64,000 nucleotides of DNA, taken from the NCBI RefSeq assembly GCF_014084045.1, contig NZ_CP043732.1, positions 1,736,001 to 1,800,000 of the forward strand, written 5' to 3'. This document shows, piece by piece, positions 35,304-42,295 of this stretch. Below the pieces are notes generated by a model. It saw only the letters and a list, made by a program, of their open reading frames with translations, was not told the origin of the DNA and did no database searches. Numbering within the stretch: the first letter of the stretch is position 1; each line of letters opens with the position of its first letter. This DNA is from Microbacterium esteraromaticum (GTDB lineage: Bacteria; Actinomycetota; Actinomycetes; Actinomycetales; Microbacteriaceae). Position numbers and translations under genes: made by a program.

Positions 35304-35386
35304 ACCCCGGCGGGGTACTCAAGGGCCTCAATGCGTGGAGGGCGCGAGCGTACCTTCGTGGCTCACGAAACTCGTGGCTCACGAAA
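35304..35386 (+). promoter_or_regulatory. Leader of the csp gene: CsoR-like half palindrome and two tandem dyads
   Basis: ACCCCGGCGGGGT (35304-35316) resembles a weak CsoR site. It is followed by TTCGTGGCTCACGAA (35355-35369) and TCGTGGCTCACGA (35372-35384), two near-identical dyads just before the AAAGGA ribosome site. The dyads could be operators or mRNA hairpins that influence csp translation. Confidence 0.45.
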
Positions 35387-35396
35387 GGACCCCCTC

Positions 35397-35798
35397 ATGT
35401 CTACTACCGAGGAAATGCTCCGCACCTACCCGAAAGACCTAGGCGGAATCGATCAGGAGAAGCTCGCTGAGTGCATCGACGCGTGTCTGGAATGTGCGCA
35501 AGCATGCACCGCGTGTGCCGACGCCTGCCTCAGCGAGGACATGGTCGCTGACCTGACCAAATGCATCCGCACGAACCTGGACTGCGCAGACCTTTGCGCC
35601 ACCACAGCCCGCATCCTCTCCCGTCACACCGGGTACGACGCCAACCTCACCCGCGCCACGCTCGAAGCCTGTCGAACGGCCTGCACGAGCTGCGCCAACG
35701 AGTGCGAACAGCACACCATGCACGAGCACTGCACGATCTGCGCCGAGGCATGCCGGCGCTGCGAACAAGCCTGCACCGCTCTGCTGGAGACGCTATGA
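35397..35798 (+). CDS. Four-helix-bundle copper-storage protein (Csp-like, cysteine-rich)
   Basis: This 133-aa protein has about 20 cysteines arranged as CxxxC along helices: CIDACLECAQACTACADAC, CIRTNLDCADLCAT, CRTACTSCANEC, CTICAEACRRCEQAC. This matches cytosolic Csp proteins (DUF326), which hold many Cu(I) ions inside a helical bundle. No signal peptide is present. The stop overlaps the next start (ATGA). It is divergent from csoR. Confidence 0.9.
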   Translation: MSTTEEMLRTYPKDLGGIDQEKLAECIDACLECAQACTACADACLSEDMVADLTKCIRTNLDCADLCATTARILSRHTGYDANLTRATLEACRTACTSCANECEQHTMHEHCTICAEACRRCEQACTALLETL

Positions 35799-36313
35799 CA
35801 CAGCACCACGCCGACAACGGTGCACGCCCGCCCGCCCAGGAATCCCACGAACAAGACCACGGCGGAATGTCGAGCTACCTCAAACTCGCCATCTCCCTGA
35901 CGCTCAGCTTCGTCGTGATGTACTTCCTCACGTTCGCGATGATCAACGTCCTCGGTGACCTCTTCCTCAACATCAGCAACCTCTACATGGCTCTGATGAT
36001 GGTGTTCCCCATGGGCATCATCATGGTCATCGTGATGTGGAAGATGTTCCCGAACAAGGCGGTGAACGTCGGGCTGCTCGTAGGCTTCGCCGCACTATTT
36101 CTCTTCGCGTTCTTCATGGGCCGGGCGGAAGCCTTCGTCGGTGACGACCAGTTCCTCCGCTCCATGATCCCGCACCATTCGCGAGCGATCCTGGTATGTG
36201 AGCAGTCAGACATCAGCGACCCGGAAATCCAAGATCTCTGTAAGCAGATCATCTCTTCACAACAAGAAGAGATCGACCAGATGAACGACATCCTCGACCG
36301 GCTCAACGAATAG
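35795..36313 (+). CDS. DUF305 domain membrane protein
   Basis: This 172-aa protein has a His-rich N-terminus and three transmembrane helices (SLTLSFVVMYFLTFAMI; YMALMMVFPMGIIMVIVM; GLLVGFAALFLFAFFMG). A DUF305-like end follows, FLRSMIPHHSRAILVCEQSD, then CKQIISSQQEEIDQM. It is coupled to the Csp gene by overlap. Probably membrane copper handling; mechanism unknown. Confidence 0.75.
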   Translation: MTQHHADNGARPPAQESHEQDHGGMSSYLKLAISLTLSFVVMYFLTFAMINVLGDLFLNISNLYMALMMVFPMGIIMVIVMWKMFPNKAVNVGLLVGFAALFLFAFFMGRAEAFVGDDQFLRSMIPHHSRAILVCEQSDISDPEIQDLCKQIISSQQEEIDQMNDILDRLNE

Positions 36314-36424
36314 TCAACCGACCTTTGGCGACGAGTGAGCCCGAAGAAGGACTCCGGACCCACCGCCGATCAGCGGGGTCTAGGCCGACTCGGCACACAC
36401 TACGCGTGGGGACCTCCGTGAACC

Positions 36425-36521
36425 ACCGAAAACGATCGATTTCGGCGTTACTGGCCCGTTCGCTCCTTATGAGGCGCCGCAAACGATCTCCGGAATCCCC
36501 TTTCGGCAGGGATTTTCGGCG
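36425..36521 (+). repeat. Res-like site C (between the copper and persulfide cassettes)
   Basis: The palindrome at 36425-36446 starts ACCGAAAACGATCGATTTCG. After exactly 54 nt come TTTCGGC at 36501 and again at 36514 (direct repeats 13 bp apart). It lies in the 280-bp gap between the DUF305 gene and lgt, which has no gene of its own. Confidence 0.65.
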
Positions 36522-36595
36522 CACCACGTCAAGAGGCGTTTTGTCTGTGATCGCTCAGACAGAACTAGCTGACAGCTGGAGGGGTCGGGTGGTGT

Positions 36596-37506
36596 TCAGG
36601 TCGCGTCTGCGCTGCTGGGCTGATGTTCCACCGCTGGCGCGCGTCCTTCTTGGTACACGGAGGGTTCCGGTTCGGGGTGGCGCCGGCCCTGGACGATGAA
36701 CAGGACGATGCCGAGGGCGACGACGACGAAGGATGCCCAGACGTTCGCGGGGATGCCGAACAGGGCGTCGCTGGTGGGGTCGATTCTGATGGCCTCGAGC
36801 CAGCTGCGTCCGAGGCCGTACCAGATGAGGTAGAGGGCGAAGGTGCGTCCCCACCGGAACCGGTATCTGCGCTCGAGGAGGAGATGATCGCGACGCCGAT
36901 CAAGTTCCAGATGATCTCGTACAGGAACAGCGGGTGGAACAGCGTTCCGGCCGGGAGGCCGTCCGGGAACATGGTGTCCGTCGGCAGGATCTCGAGCCCC
37001 CACGGCAGCGTGGTGGGCAGCCCGAAGAGTTCGTGGTTGAAGTAGTTGCCGATCCGACCCATGGACTGCGCGATGAGCATCGCGGGCGCGAGAGCGTCGG
37101 CGAAGGACCAAAGCCGGATGCCGGTTCGTCGGCAGCCGATGTACGCACCGACAGCGCCGCCCAGGAGGGACCCGTAGAGGGCGTTGCCGCCGTCCCAGAT
37201 GGCGAAGATGTTCCCGAGGTTCGCGCCGGGATAGAAGTAGTCCCCGACGTGGGTGAACACGTGATAGAACCGGGCTCCGATGATGCCGATCGGGACAGCC
37301 CAGATGACGATGTCGACAACCACGCCGTCCTCCGCGCCTCGTGCCGACAGGCGTCGTTGAGTGATGATCACGGCGGCGATGATCCCGGCGATGATGCACA
37401 GCGCGTAGGTGTGGATTGTGAGCGGCCCGAGGGTGAACTGTGCCCACGACGGTGGGGGGCTGGGAAGACTCGTCAAAAGCACGAAGCACCGCTCCTCATC
37501 TGGCAT
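36596..37506 (-). CDS. lgt: Prolipoprotein diacylglyceryl transferase, cargo copy, frameshifted
   Basis: Lgt attaches diacylglycerol to lipobox cysteines. The first 210 codons are clean: TLGPLTIHTYALCIIAG, GARFYHVFTH, and the signature SMGRIGNYFNHELFG. Near 36881-36886 the frame must shift by one base to continue as LERRYRFRWGRTFALYLIWY, then GRSWLEAIRID and FIVQGRRHPEPEP to a stop at 36598-36596. As written, the product is truncated into a Ser/Pro-rich tail. An assembly indel is as likely as real inactivation. The ATG at 37506 may be preceded or replaced by a GTG 24 bp downstream. Confidence 0.85.
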
Positions 37507-37650
37507 CGCTGTGAATGCCTCAACACATCATTGTTCAGCGCCGGTCCCCTGTGAACAGCGCCCTGGGAAGATTAACGGTGTTCGACACGGGAATCGTCGA
37601 ACTCCTCCCAGGTCACCAGGCGAGGGCCCCGAGGAGCGGGCCTGACCGGT

Positions 37651-37944
37651 TTAGGCCAGGGAGAGGAAGAGCTTCTCCAACTCGGCGGGGGAGGTGACGT
37701 CGTCGGCGTGCGGATCGGTGAGGCATTCCCGCAGCGCGGTCGAGATCACGAGGAATCCGGCCCGGTCGAGGGCCTTCGAGACGGCGGAGAGCTGCTGCAC
37801 GACGTCGCGGCAGTGCGCGTCGTCCTCGACGGCCGTAATGACCGCCGCCAGCTGGCCCTGAGCTCGCTTGAGGCGGTTGACGACTTTGCGCTTGGCCTTG
37901 GGGTCGTGGACGAGCGGGTCGCCGGGGACGAGGGTGTCGGTCAT
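37651..37944 (-). CDS. cstR: CstR-like persulfide-sensing repressor (CsoR/FrmR family)
   Basis: This 97-aa protein has the CsoR fold: VVNRLKRAQGQLAAVITAVED, then C45 (HCRDVVQQLSAVSKAL) and C74 (STALREC). The copper His of CsoR, four residues before the second Cys, is Ala70 here. Two Cys without His is the CstR signature for per- and polysulfide sensing. The genes it faces encode sulfide-detoxifying proteins, which fits. Two CstR/CsoR-type operators lie in the divergent promoter. Confidence 0.85.
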   Translation of the reverse strand: MTDTLVPGDPLVHDPKAKRKVVNRLKRAQGQLAAVITAVEDDAHCRDVVQQLSAVSKALDRAGFLVISTALRECLTDPHADDVTSPAELEKLFLSLA

Positions 37945-37963
37945 GGGTGGTCCTTCCGTCGAG

Positions 37964-38023
37964 TTGACAACCACTATACCCCCGGGGTATCGTATTCACA
38001 TGAACTGATACTCCCCGGGGTAT
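37964..38023 (+). promoter_or_regulatory. Promoter with two CstR operators
   Basis: TTGACA (37964-37969) is followed by a perfect palindrome ATACCCCCGGGGTAT (37976-37990) that fills the spacer and -10 region. A second, slightly imperfect site, ATACTCCCCGGGGTAT, is at 38008-38023. Binding would block both the rightward operon and cstR itself. Confidence 0.8.
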
Positions 38024-38045
38024 CGCCGAGCAAGGAGATCAGCGT

Positions 38046-38231
38046 ATGTGCAGAGCAACGAAGTGCCACACCTGTGGAAAGACGACCTGGACCGGGTGCG
38101 GTCAGCACGTCGCATCCGTGCGGAAATCCGTGCCCGCATCCGACTGGTGCAATGGCAGCCATACCCGTGCCGAAGTCCAGGCCGCCCAGTCTCAGCGGGG
38201 TGGCTTCTTCGCCCGCCTGTTCGGACGGTGA
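38046..38231 (+). CDS. Small CxxC-GCGQH protein (first copy)
   Basis: This 61-aa protein starts CRATKCHTCGKTTWTGCGQH and ends with a basic tail. The block CxxCGKxTWxGCGQH recurs in a second gene 390 bp downstream; the cysteines and His could bind zinc or carry persulfide. AAGGAG lies 9 bp upstream. It is the first gene of the rightward CstR operon. Confidence 0.7.
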   Translation: MCRATKCHTCGKTTWTGCGQHVASVRKSVPASDWCNGSHTRAEVQAAQSQRGGFFARLFGR

Positions 38232-38237
38232 TCGGCG

Positions 38238-38603
38238 ATGGCGACCGTTGAACTGACCACCGGGAACTTCGAACAGCTCACCCACGCCGAGGGCATCGCG
38301 CTGATCGACTTCTGGGCTGAGTGGTGTGGACCCTGCCGGGCCTTCGCCCCGGTATTCGATGCCGCATCCGACAGGCACCCCGACATCATCTTCGGGAAGG
38401 TCGACACCGAGGCCGAGACCGCTCTGGCCTCCGCCCACCGCATCACCTCGATTCCGACCCTGATGGTCTTCCGCGACGGCGTCCTGGTCTACCGGCAGCC
38501 GGGAGCTCTTGCCGAGCCGCAGCTCGAGCTGCTCATCGAGAAGGCCCGCGGACTGGACATGGACGATGTCCGCCGCCAGCTCGCCAACACCGCTACCCCC
38601 TGA
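38238..38603 (+). CDS. Thioredoxin
   Basis: This 121-aa protein has the classical active site LIDFWAEWCGPCRAFAP (near 33-37) and cis-Pro loop ITSIPTLMVFRDG. The tail is slightly longer than in housekeeping thioredoxins. In this operon it would reduce persulfides or regenerate the rhodaneses. It sits between the two small CxxC-GCGQH genes. Confidence 0.92.
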   Translation: MATVELTTGNFEQLTHAEGIALIDFWAEWCGPCRAFAPVFDAASDRHPDIIFGKVDTEAETALASAHRITSIPTLMVFRDGVLVYRQPGALAEPQLELLIEKARGLDMDDVRRQLANTATP

Positions 38604-38617
38604 AAGGACCTGGCACC

Positions 38618-38737
38618 ATGTGCGCACGAATCACCTGCTCCTCTTGCGGCAAGCCCACCTGGGACGGCTGCGGCCAGCACATCGAACAAGCCCTCGCGGG
38701 CGTCCCCGAATCCCAGCGCTGCACTTGCACGCACTGA
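38618..38737 (+). CDS. Small CxxC-GCGQH protein (second copy)
   Basis: This 39-aa protein reads CARITCSSCGKPTWDGCGQH followed by IEQALAGVPESQRCTCTH. It is a paralogue of the 61-aa protein 390 bp upstream. Ribosome site GAAAGGA is 11 bp upstream. It adds a C-terminal CTCTH. Possibly a small zinc or sulfur carrier; function unknown. Confidence 0.75.
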   Translation: MCARITCSSCGKPTWDGCGQHIEQALAGVPESQRCTCTH

Positions 38738-38763
38738 CCCAGAAGAAAGCGACGGAGACCCTT

Positions 38764-40173
38764 ATGCTCCTCGAACGCCTCTACGACGACGACCTCGCCC
38801 ACGCCAGCTACATCATCGGCTGCCAGCGCACCGGTGAAGCGATCGTCGTCGACCCGCGCCGCGACATCCAGGTCTACCTCGACCTCGCCGCGAAGAACAG
38901 CATGACCATCACCGCGGTCACCGAGACCCACATCCACGCCGACTACCTCTCCGGCACCCGCGAGCTCGCAGCCCGTACCGGGGCGACGATGTGTGTCTCC
39001 GGCGAGGGCGGCCCGGACTGGCAGTACGGTGTCGGGTTCCAAGACGCCACCCGGATGATGCACGGTCACCGCATCACGGTCGGCAACATCACGGTCGAGG
39101 CGGTCCACACTCCCGGGCACACCCCCGAGCACCTGTCCTTCCTCGTCATCGACGGCGCCACGACCTCCGAGCCGGGCTATGTCCTCACCGGTGACTTCGT
39201 GTTCGTCGGGGACGTCGGACGCCCGGACCTGCTGGACGAGGCCGCAGGCGGCATCGACACCCGCTTCGACGGCGCACGGGATCTTTTCGCGAGCCTCCGC
39301 GACTACTTCCTCACCCTGCCCGACTACGTGCAGGTACTCCCCGCGCACGGGTCGGGGTCCGCCTGCGGCAAGGCGCTCGGCGCCGTCCCGAGCTCGACAG
39401 TCGGATACGAGCGGCGCTTCGCCTGGTGGGCTCCCTACCTCGAGGCCGGCGATGAGCAGGGATTCATCGACACGCTGCTGAACGATCAGCCCGACGCACA
39501 CGCCTACTTCGCACGAATGAAGCGGCAGAACCGCGTCGGACCGGCCGTGCTGGGCGAACTTCCTCCGCTCCTCGAGCGCAGCGTCTTCGATCTTGACGCC
39601 GACATCGACGCCGACCGGGTCATCATGGTCGACACCCGCCACCACTCCCTCGTGCACGAGGGCACTGTTCAGGGCGCGCTGAACGTGCCCGGAGTCGCGA
39701 GAGCAGCCAGCTACGGTGCCTGGGTCTACGACCCCGACACCGAGACGCGGCCGCTCGTCCTCCTCATCGACTCGGGGGACGCCGCGGCCCGGTTCCGAGA
39801 TCATCTGCTGCGGGTCGGCATCGATCAGGTCGACGGGTTCATCACCACCCTCGATGGCCTCCCCACGGTGCAGCCCAAGACGATCGCCCCCACCGACCTG
39901 GACCAGGTCGACGCGGCGCTCCTCCTCGACGTGCGAAACCGTACCGAGTACAACGCCGGGCACATCCCCGGCGCCGCGCAGCTCTCCGGTGGTCGGGCCC
40001 TCTGGCACACCGACGAACTGCCCGCCGGCAAGATCCTCACCTACTGCCAGAGCGGCGTCCGCAATAGCGTCGTCGCCAGCGCCCTGCGCCGGGCCGGGCA
40101 CGACGTCATCGAGATCGAAGGCAGCTACAACGCCTGGCTCGCCGCGACGCCGTCTCGGCCGACGGCCGCCTGA
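38764..40173 (+). CDS. CstB-like metallo-beta-lactamase/rhodanese persulfide dioxygenase
   Basis: This 469-aa protein has an N-terminal metallo-beta-lactamase domain with ETHIHADYLSG, HTPGHTPEHLSF, LTGDFVFVGDVGRPDL and PAHGSGSACG (non-heme iron site of the ETHE1/PDO group). Two rhodanese domains follow. The first (MVDTRHHSLVHEG) lacks the catalytic Cys; the second is intact (LLDVRNRTEYNAGHIPGA, then LTYCQSGVRNS). This is the CstB architecture, which oxidises low-molecular-weight persulfides to thiosulfate or sulfite. Confidence 0.88.
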   Translation: MLLERLYDDDLAHASYIIGCQRTGEAIVVDPRRDIQVYLDLAAKNSMTITAVTETHIHADYLSGTRELAARTGATMCVSGEGGPDWQYGVGFQDATRMMHGHRITVGNITVEAVHTPGHTPEHLSFLVIDGATTSEPGYVLTGDFVFVGDVGRPDLLDEAAGGIDTRFDGARDLFASLRDYFLTLPDYVQVLPAHGSGSACGKALGAVPSSTVGYERRFAWWAPYLEAGDEQGFIDTLLNDQPDAHAYFARMKRQNRVGPAVLGELPPLLERSVFDLDADIDADRVIMVDTRHHSLVHEGTVQGALNVPGVARAASYGAWVYDPDTETRPLVLLIDSGDAAARFRDHLLRVGIDQVDGFITTLDGLPTVQPKTIAPTDLDQVDAALLLDVRNRTEYNAGHIPGAAQLSGGRALWHTDELPAGKILTYCQSGVRNSVVASALRRAGHDVIEIEGSYNAWLAATPSRPTAA

Positions 40174-40190
40174 GCGGCCGAGGAGCTCGA

Positions 40191-40961
40191 GTGGACACCT
40201 CCATCATCCTCGCGATGACTCTCGCGGCCCTTGTCGGTGTCGCACTCGGGCTCCTCGGCGGCGGGGGCTCCATCCTCACCTTCCCCATCTTCTCCCTCGT
40301 CCTGGGCATCGGAACGAGGGAGACGATCGTCTCCTCTCTCTTCGTCGTCGCCATCACCAGCGCCGTCTCCGCCGCCTTCCGTGTGCGCCGACACGAGGTG
40401 CGCTGGAAAGTCGCCGGCGTCTTCGCGGCGACCGGCTTGATCGGGGGAATCGGTGGCGGGATGGCTGGTCAGCTGCTACCAGAAACCGTGCTCACCGTTC
40501 TGTTCGCGGTGATCATGATCGTCACAGCGATCGCCATGATGCGGCCGCGACGAGAACGCGCGGGGCGCCCTCCGACGCGGCCGGTCGTCCGTGGGATCCG
40601 AACGACAGGTACGGGACTCGGCGTGGGAGTCCTCACAGGGGCACTGGGAGCAGGCGGTGGGTTCCTCATCGTCCCCGCCCTCACCTTCCTCGGCCAGCCC
40701 ATCGCCGCTGCAGTGGGGACATCGCTACTAGTCATCGCCGTGAACTCGTCCGCCGGCTTCCTCACCCAGATCACGACCGTGGCCATCCACTGGCCCATCG
40801 TCCTCACCTTCACCGCGCTCGCCGTCGCCGGATCCTTCATCGGTCTGGCACTGTCGCATCGCCTCCCGGCTGCCGGCATCCGCACCGGGTTCGGGGTTCT
40901 GGTGCTGGCCGTGGGGCTGACCATGCTCGCCACCCTCATCATTCAGACGCTCTCCGCCTGA
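40191..40961 (+). CDS. TauE/SafE-family sulfite/sulfonate exporter
   Basis: This 256-aa protein has about eight transmembrane segments and the repeated family motif, LGLLGGGGSILTFPIFSLVLG in the first half and LTGALGAGGGFLIVPALTFL in the second. It starts at GTG 40191 with GAGGAG upstream. It would export sulfite or thiosulfate made by the CstB-like enzyme, as in other cst operons. Confidence 0.88.
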   Translation: MDTSIILAMTLAALVGVALGLLGGGGSILTFPIFSLVLGIGTRETIVSSLFVVAITSAVSAAFRVRRHEVRWKVAGVFAATGLIGGIGGGMAGQLLPETVLTVLFAVIMIVTAIAMMRPRRERAGRPPTRPVVRGIRTTGTGLGVGVLTGALGAGGGFLIVPALTFLGQPIAAAVGTSLLVIAVNSSAGFLTQITTVAIHWPIVLTFTALAVAGSFIGLALSHRLPAAGIRTGFGVLVLAVGLTMLATLIIQTLSA

Positions 40962-40981
40962 CCACCACCAGAAAGAAGCCG

Positions 40982-41500
40982 ATGCCTCACGCGACCGACA
41001 CCGCGCCCCGCGCCGGGGAACACGTCGACGGATACGAGGTGCCCGTCCTCGACGAGCACGCCGTCCGCATCGCCGCCGGCATCCTCCTCGCCATAGGCAT
41101 CACCGCTCTTACCATCACGCTCGCCTCCGACAGCATCAGGCCGCTGCAGATGTTCGGCATGTTCTTCCTCCTCGACATGACGACGCGCGTACTCATCAGC
41201 GACCGGCTGTCCCTCACTCTCGCCCTCGGCCGTGCTCTGACACGCCGCCGCCGTCGGCACTGGGTAGGCGCGCCGCAGAAGGTCTTCGCCTGGTGGCTCG
41301 CCCTCGGTCTCGCTGCTATCTCGTGCGTGACGATGCGCGCTGGAATGGTCCCGCTACCCGTGACTCTCGGGCTCTGCGGACCCTGCTTCACAGTCCTGCT
41401 CCTAGAAGCCACCCTCGGGTGGTGCGCGGGATGTGCCCTGCACCAACGCTTCAGTAGGCAGCCCACCCGCCACTGCGCCAACGGCGCCTGCGACCGCTGA
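40982..41500 (+). CDS. DUF4395-family membrane protein
   Basis: This 172-aa protein opens VDGYEVPVLDEHAVRIAAGILLAIG and has four membrane segments plus GLCGPCFTVLLLEATLGWCAGCALH, the cysteine-rich end typical of DUF4395. These proteins recur next to rhodaneses and TauE exporters and may move sulfur compounds. The Cys-rich end and final CANGACDR could take part in thiol chemistry. Confidence 0.78.
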   Translation: MPHATDTAPRAGEHVDGYEVPVLDEHAVRIAAGILLAIGITALTITLASDSIRPLQMFGMFFLLDMTTRVLISDRLSLTLALGRALTRRRRRHWVGAPQKVFAWWLALGLAAISCVTMRAGMVPLPVTLGLCGPCFTVLLLEATLGWCAGCALHQRFSRQPTRHCANGACDR

Positions 41501-41532
41501 CACCCTCGCTCCCTCACAACGAAAGGACGCAC

Positions 41533-41897
41533 ATGCGCCGCCTCACCCTCACCACCCTCGCCGTCATCACCGCACTCACGCTCACCTCCTGCGCCAGCAC
41601 ACCCACACCACGGGCCGACCTCGACCCCGACGCGGTCATCATCGACGTGCGCACCCCCGCCGAGCACGCGACCGGCCACCTCGACGGCGCCCTCCTGCTC
41701 GACGTCACGGGCGGCGACCTCCAAGCTGCGCTGCCGGACCTCGACCCGAAGCCACCTACCTCGTCTACTGCCGTTCAGGTAACCGGGCAGGAGTCGCCAT
41801 CGACCTGATGAAGCAGGCCGGCTTCACCGACCTCCTCAACCTCGGCTCCCTGGAAGACGCCGCCGCCACGACAGGCCTCCCCGTCGTGCAGCCCTGA
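41533..41897 (+). CDS. Rhodanese-domain lipoprotein, frameshifted
   Basis: This is a secreted rhodanese. Frame 1 gives a signal peptide with lipobox LTSC, then VIIDVRTPAEHATGHLDGALLLD. At 41745-41748 (CCCG) one base is missing: the correct frame continues EATYLVYCRSGNRAGVAIDL (catalytic Cys) and ends LEDAAATTGLPVVQP at 41897. As written, the product loses the active site. The mature protein would be about 100 aa, anchored outside. Confidence 0.82.
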
Positions 41898-41900
41898 GAC

Positions 41901-41928
41901 GTACGTGCTCGCCCCCACGAGCACGTAC
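41901..41928 (+). terminator. Strong hairpin after the persulfide operon
   Basis: GTACGTGCTCG (41901-41911) and CGAGCACGTAC (41918-41928) form an 11-bp perfect stem with a CCCCCA loop, 4 nt after the rhodanese stop. No T-run follows, as is common in actinobacteria. Confidence 0.75.
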
Positions 41929-42038
41929 CTGCGTGCACAGCACGCCACCGCATCGCTCGAGCACTGCCTCGCGATGCACAGGCGGGGCGGGGTCCCCAGA
42001 TACCCGCCCCGACTGTTCAAGCCTGCTCGCCTTAGCCC

Positions 42039-42145
42039 ACCGAAAACGATCGTTTACGGCAGACGCACGGAGGTCGCCGGCCGATCGCACGACACGCCGA
42101 TCGCGCACCCGCCGAAACCCCCTGCCGAAACCAGATGCGCCGAAA
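42039..42145 (+). repeat. Res-like site D (between the last cassette and the right end)
   Basis: The palindrome at 42039-42060 starts ACCGAAAACGATCGTTTACG. About 50 nt later GCCGAAA occurs at 42111, 42124 and 42139, that is, direct repeats 13-15 bp apart in the opposite orientation to those of site C. The 334-bp gap 41898-42231 holds the terminator, this site and the transposon end, no gene. Confidence 0.6.
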
Positions 42146-42190
42146 CTGGCCGTTCGACGTTTTAGGCAGCGTGAGAGTGGAAGGTGATTT

Positions 42191-42295
42191 ACGACATCTT
42201 TCGTGAGACAGCCGGCAGCCTCGACCGTGCATCACTCACCCGTCTTCCCGGGAATGTTCTGTCTCACCGACCGACAGCTTTCGTGAGATCGGACA
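42191..42295 (-). repeat. Right end of the transposon
   Basis: The terminal copy is CGACAGCTTTCGTGAGATCG then GACA (42272-42295). A second, inward copy is CGACATCTTTCGTGAGA (42191-42207). Read inward, both match the left-end repeat. The wide spacing contrasts with the packed left-end array. Confidence 0.85.

Larger units (their letters stand above)
354..42295 (+). mobile_element. Tn7-like (TnsA-TniA-TniB-TniQ) transposon, about 41.9 kb, with defence and metal-resistance cargo
   Basis: The left tip reads TGTCCGATCTCACGAAA (354-370) and the reverse complement of the right tip (42295 down to 42279) is identical, with similarity continuing to TGTCGG after a 2-nt difference. Both tips are flanked by TGTCG. 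Removing 354-42295 plus one duplicate restores an SDR reading frame that ends in a normal stop at 326-324, which independently confirms both borders. Transposition genes are clustered at the left end and everything else is cargo. A second set of end-like sequences at 20831-20972 suggests the unit grew by insertion or fusion of a related element. Res-like sites at 21003, 29416, 36425 and 42039 divide the right half into cassettes. Confidence 0.92.

Noticed and set aside
38593..40101. 502-aa minus-strand frame
   Set aside because: Shadow of the CstB-like gene; no motif.
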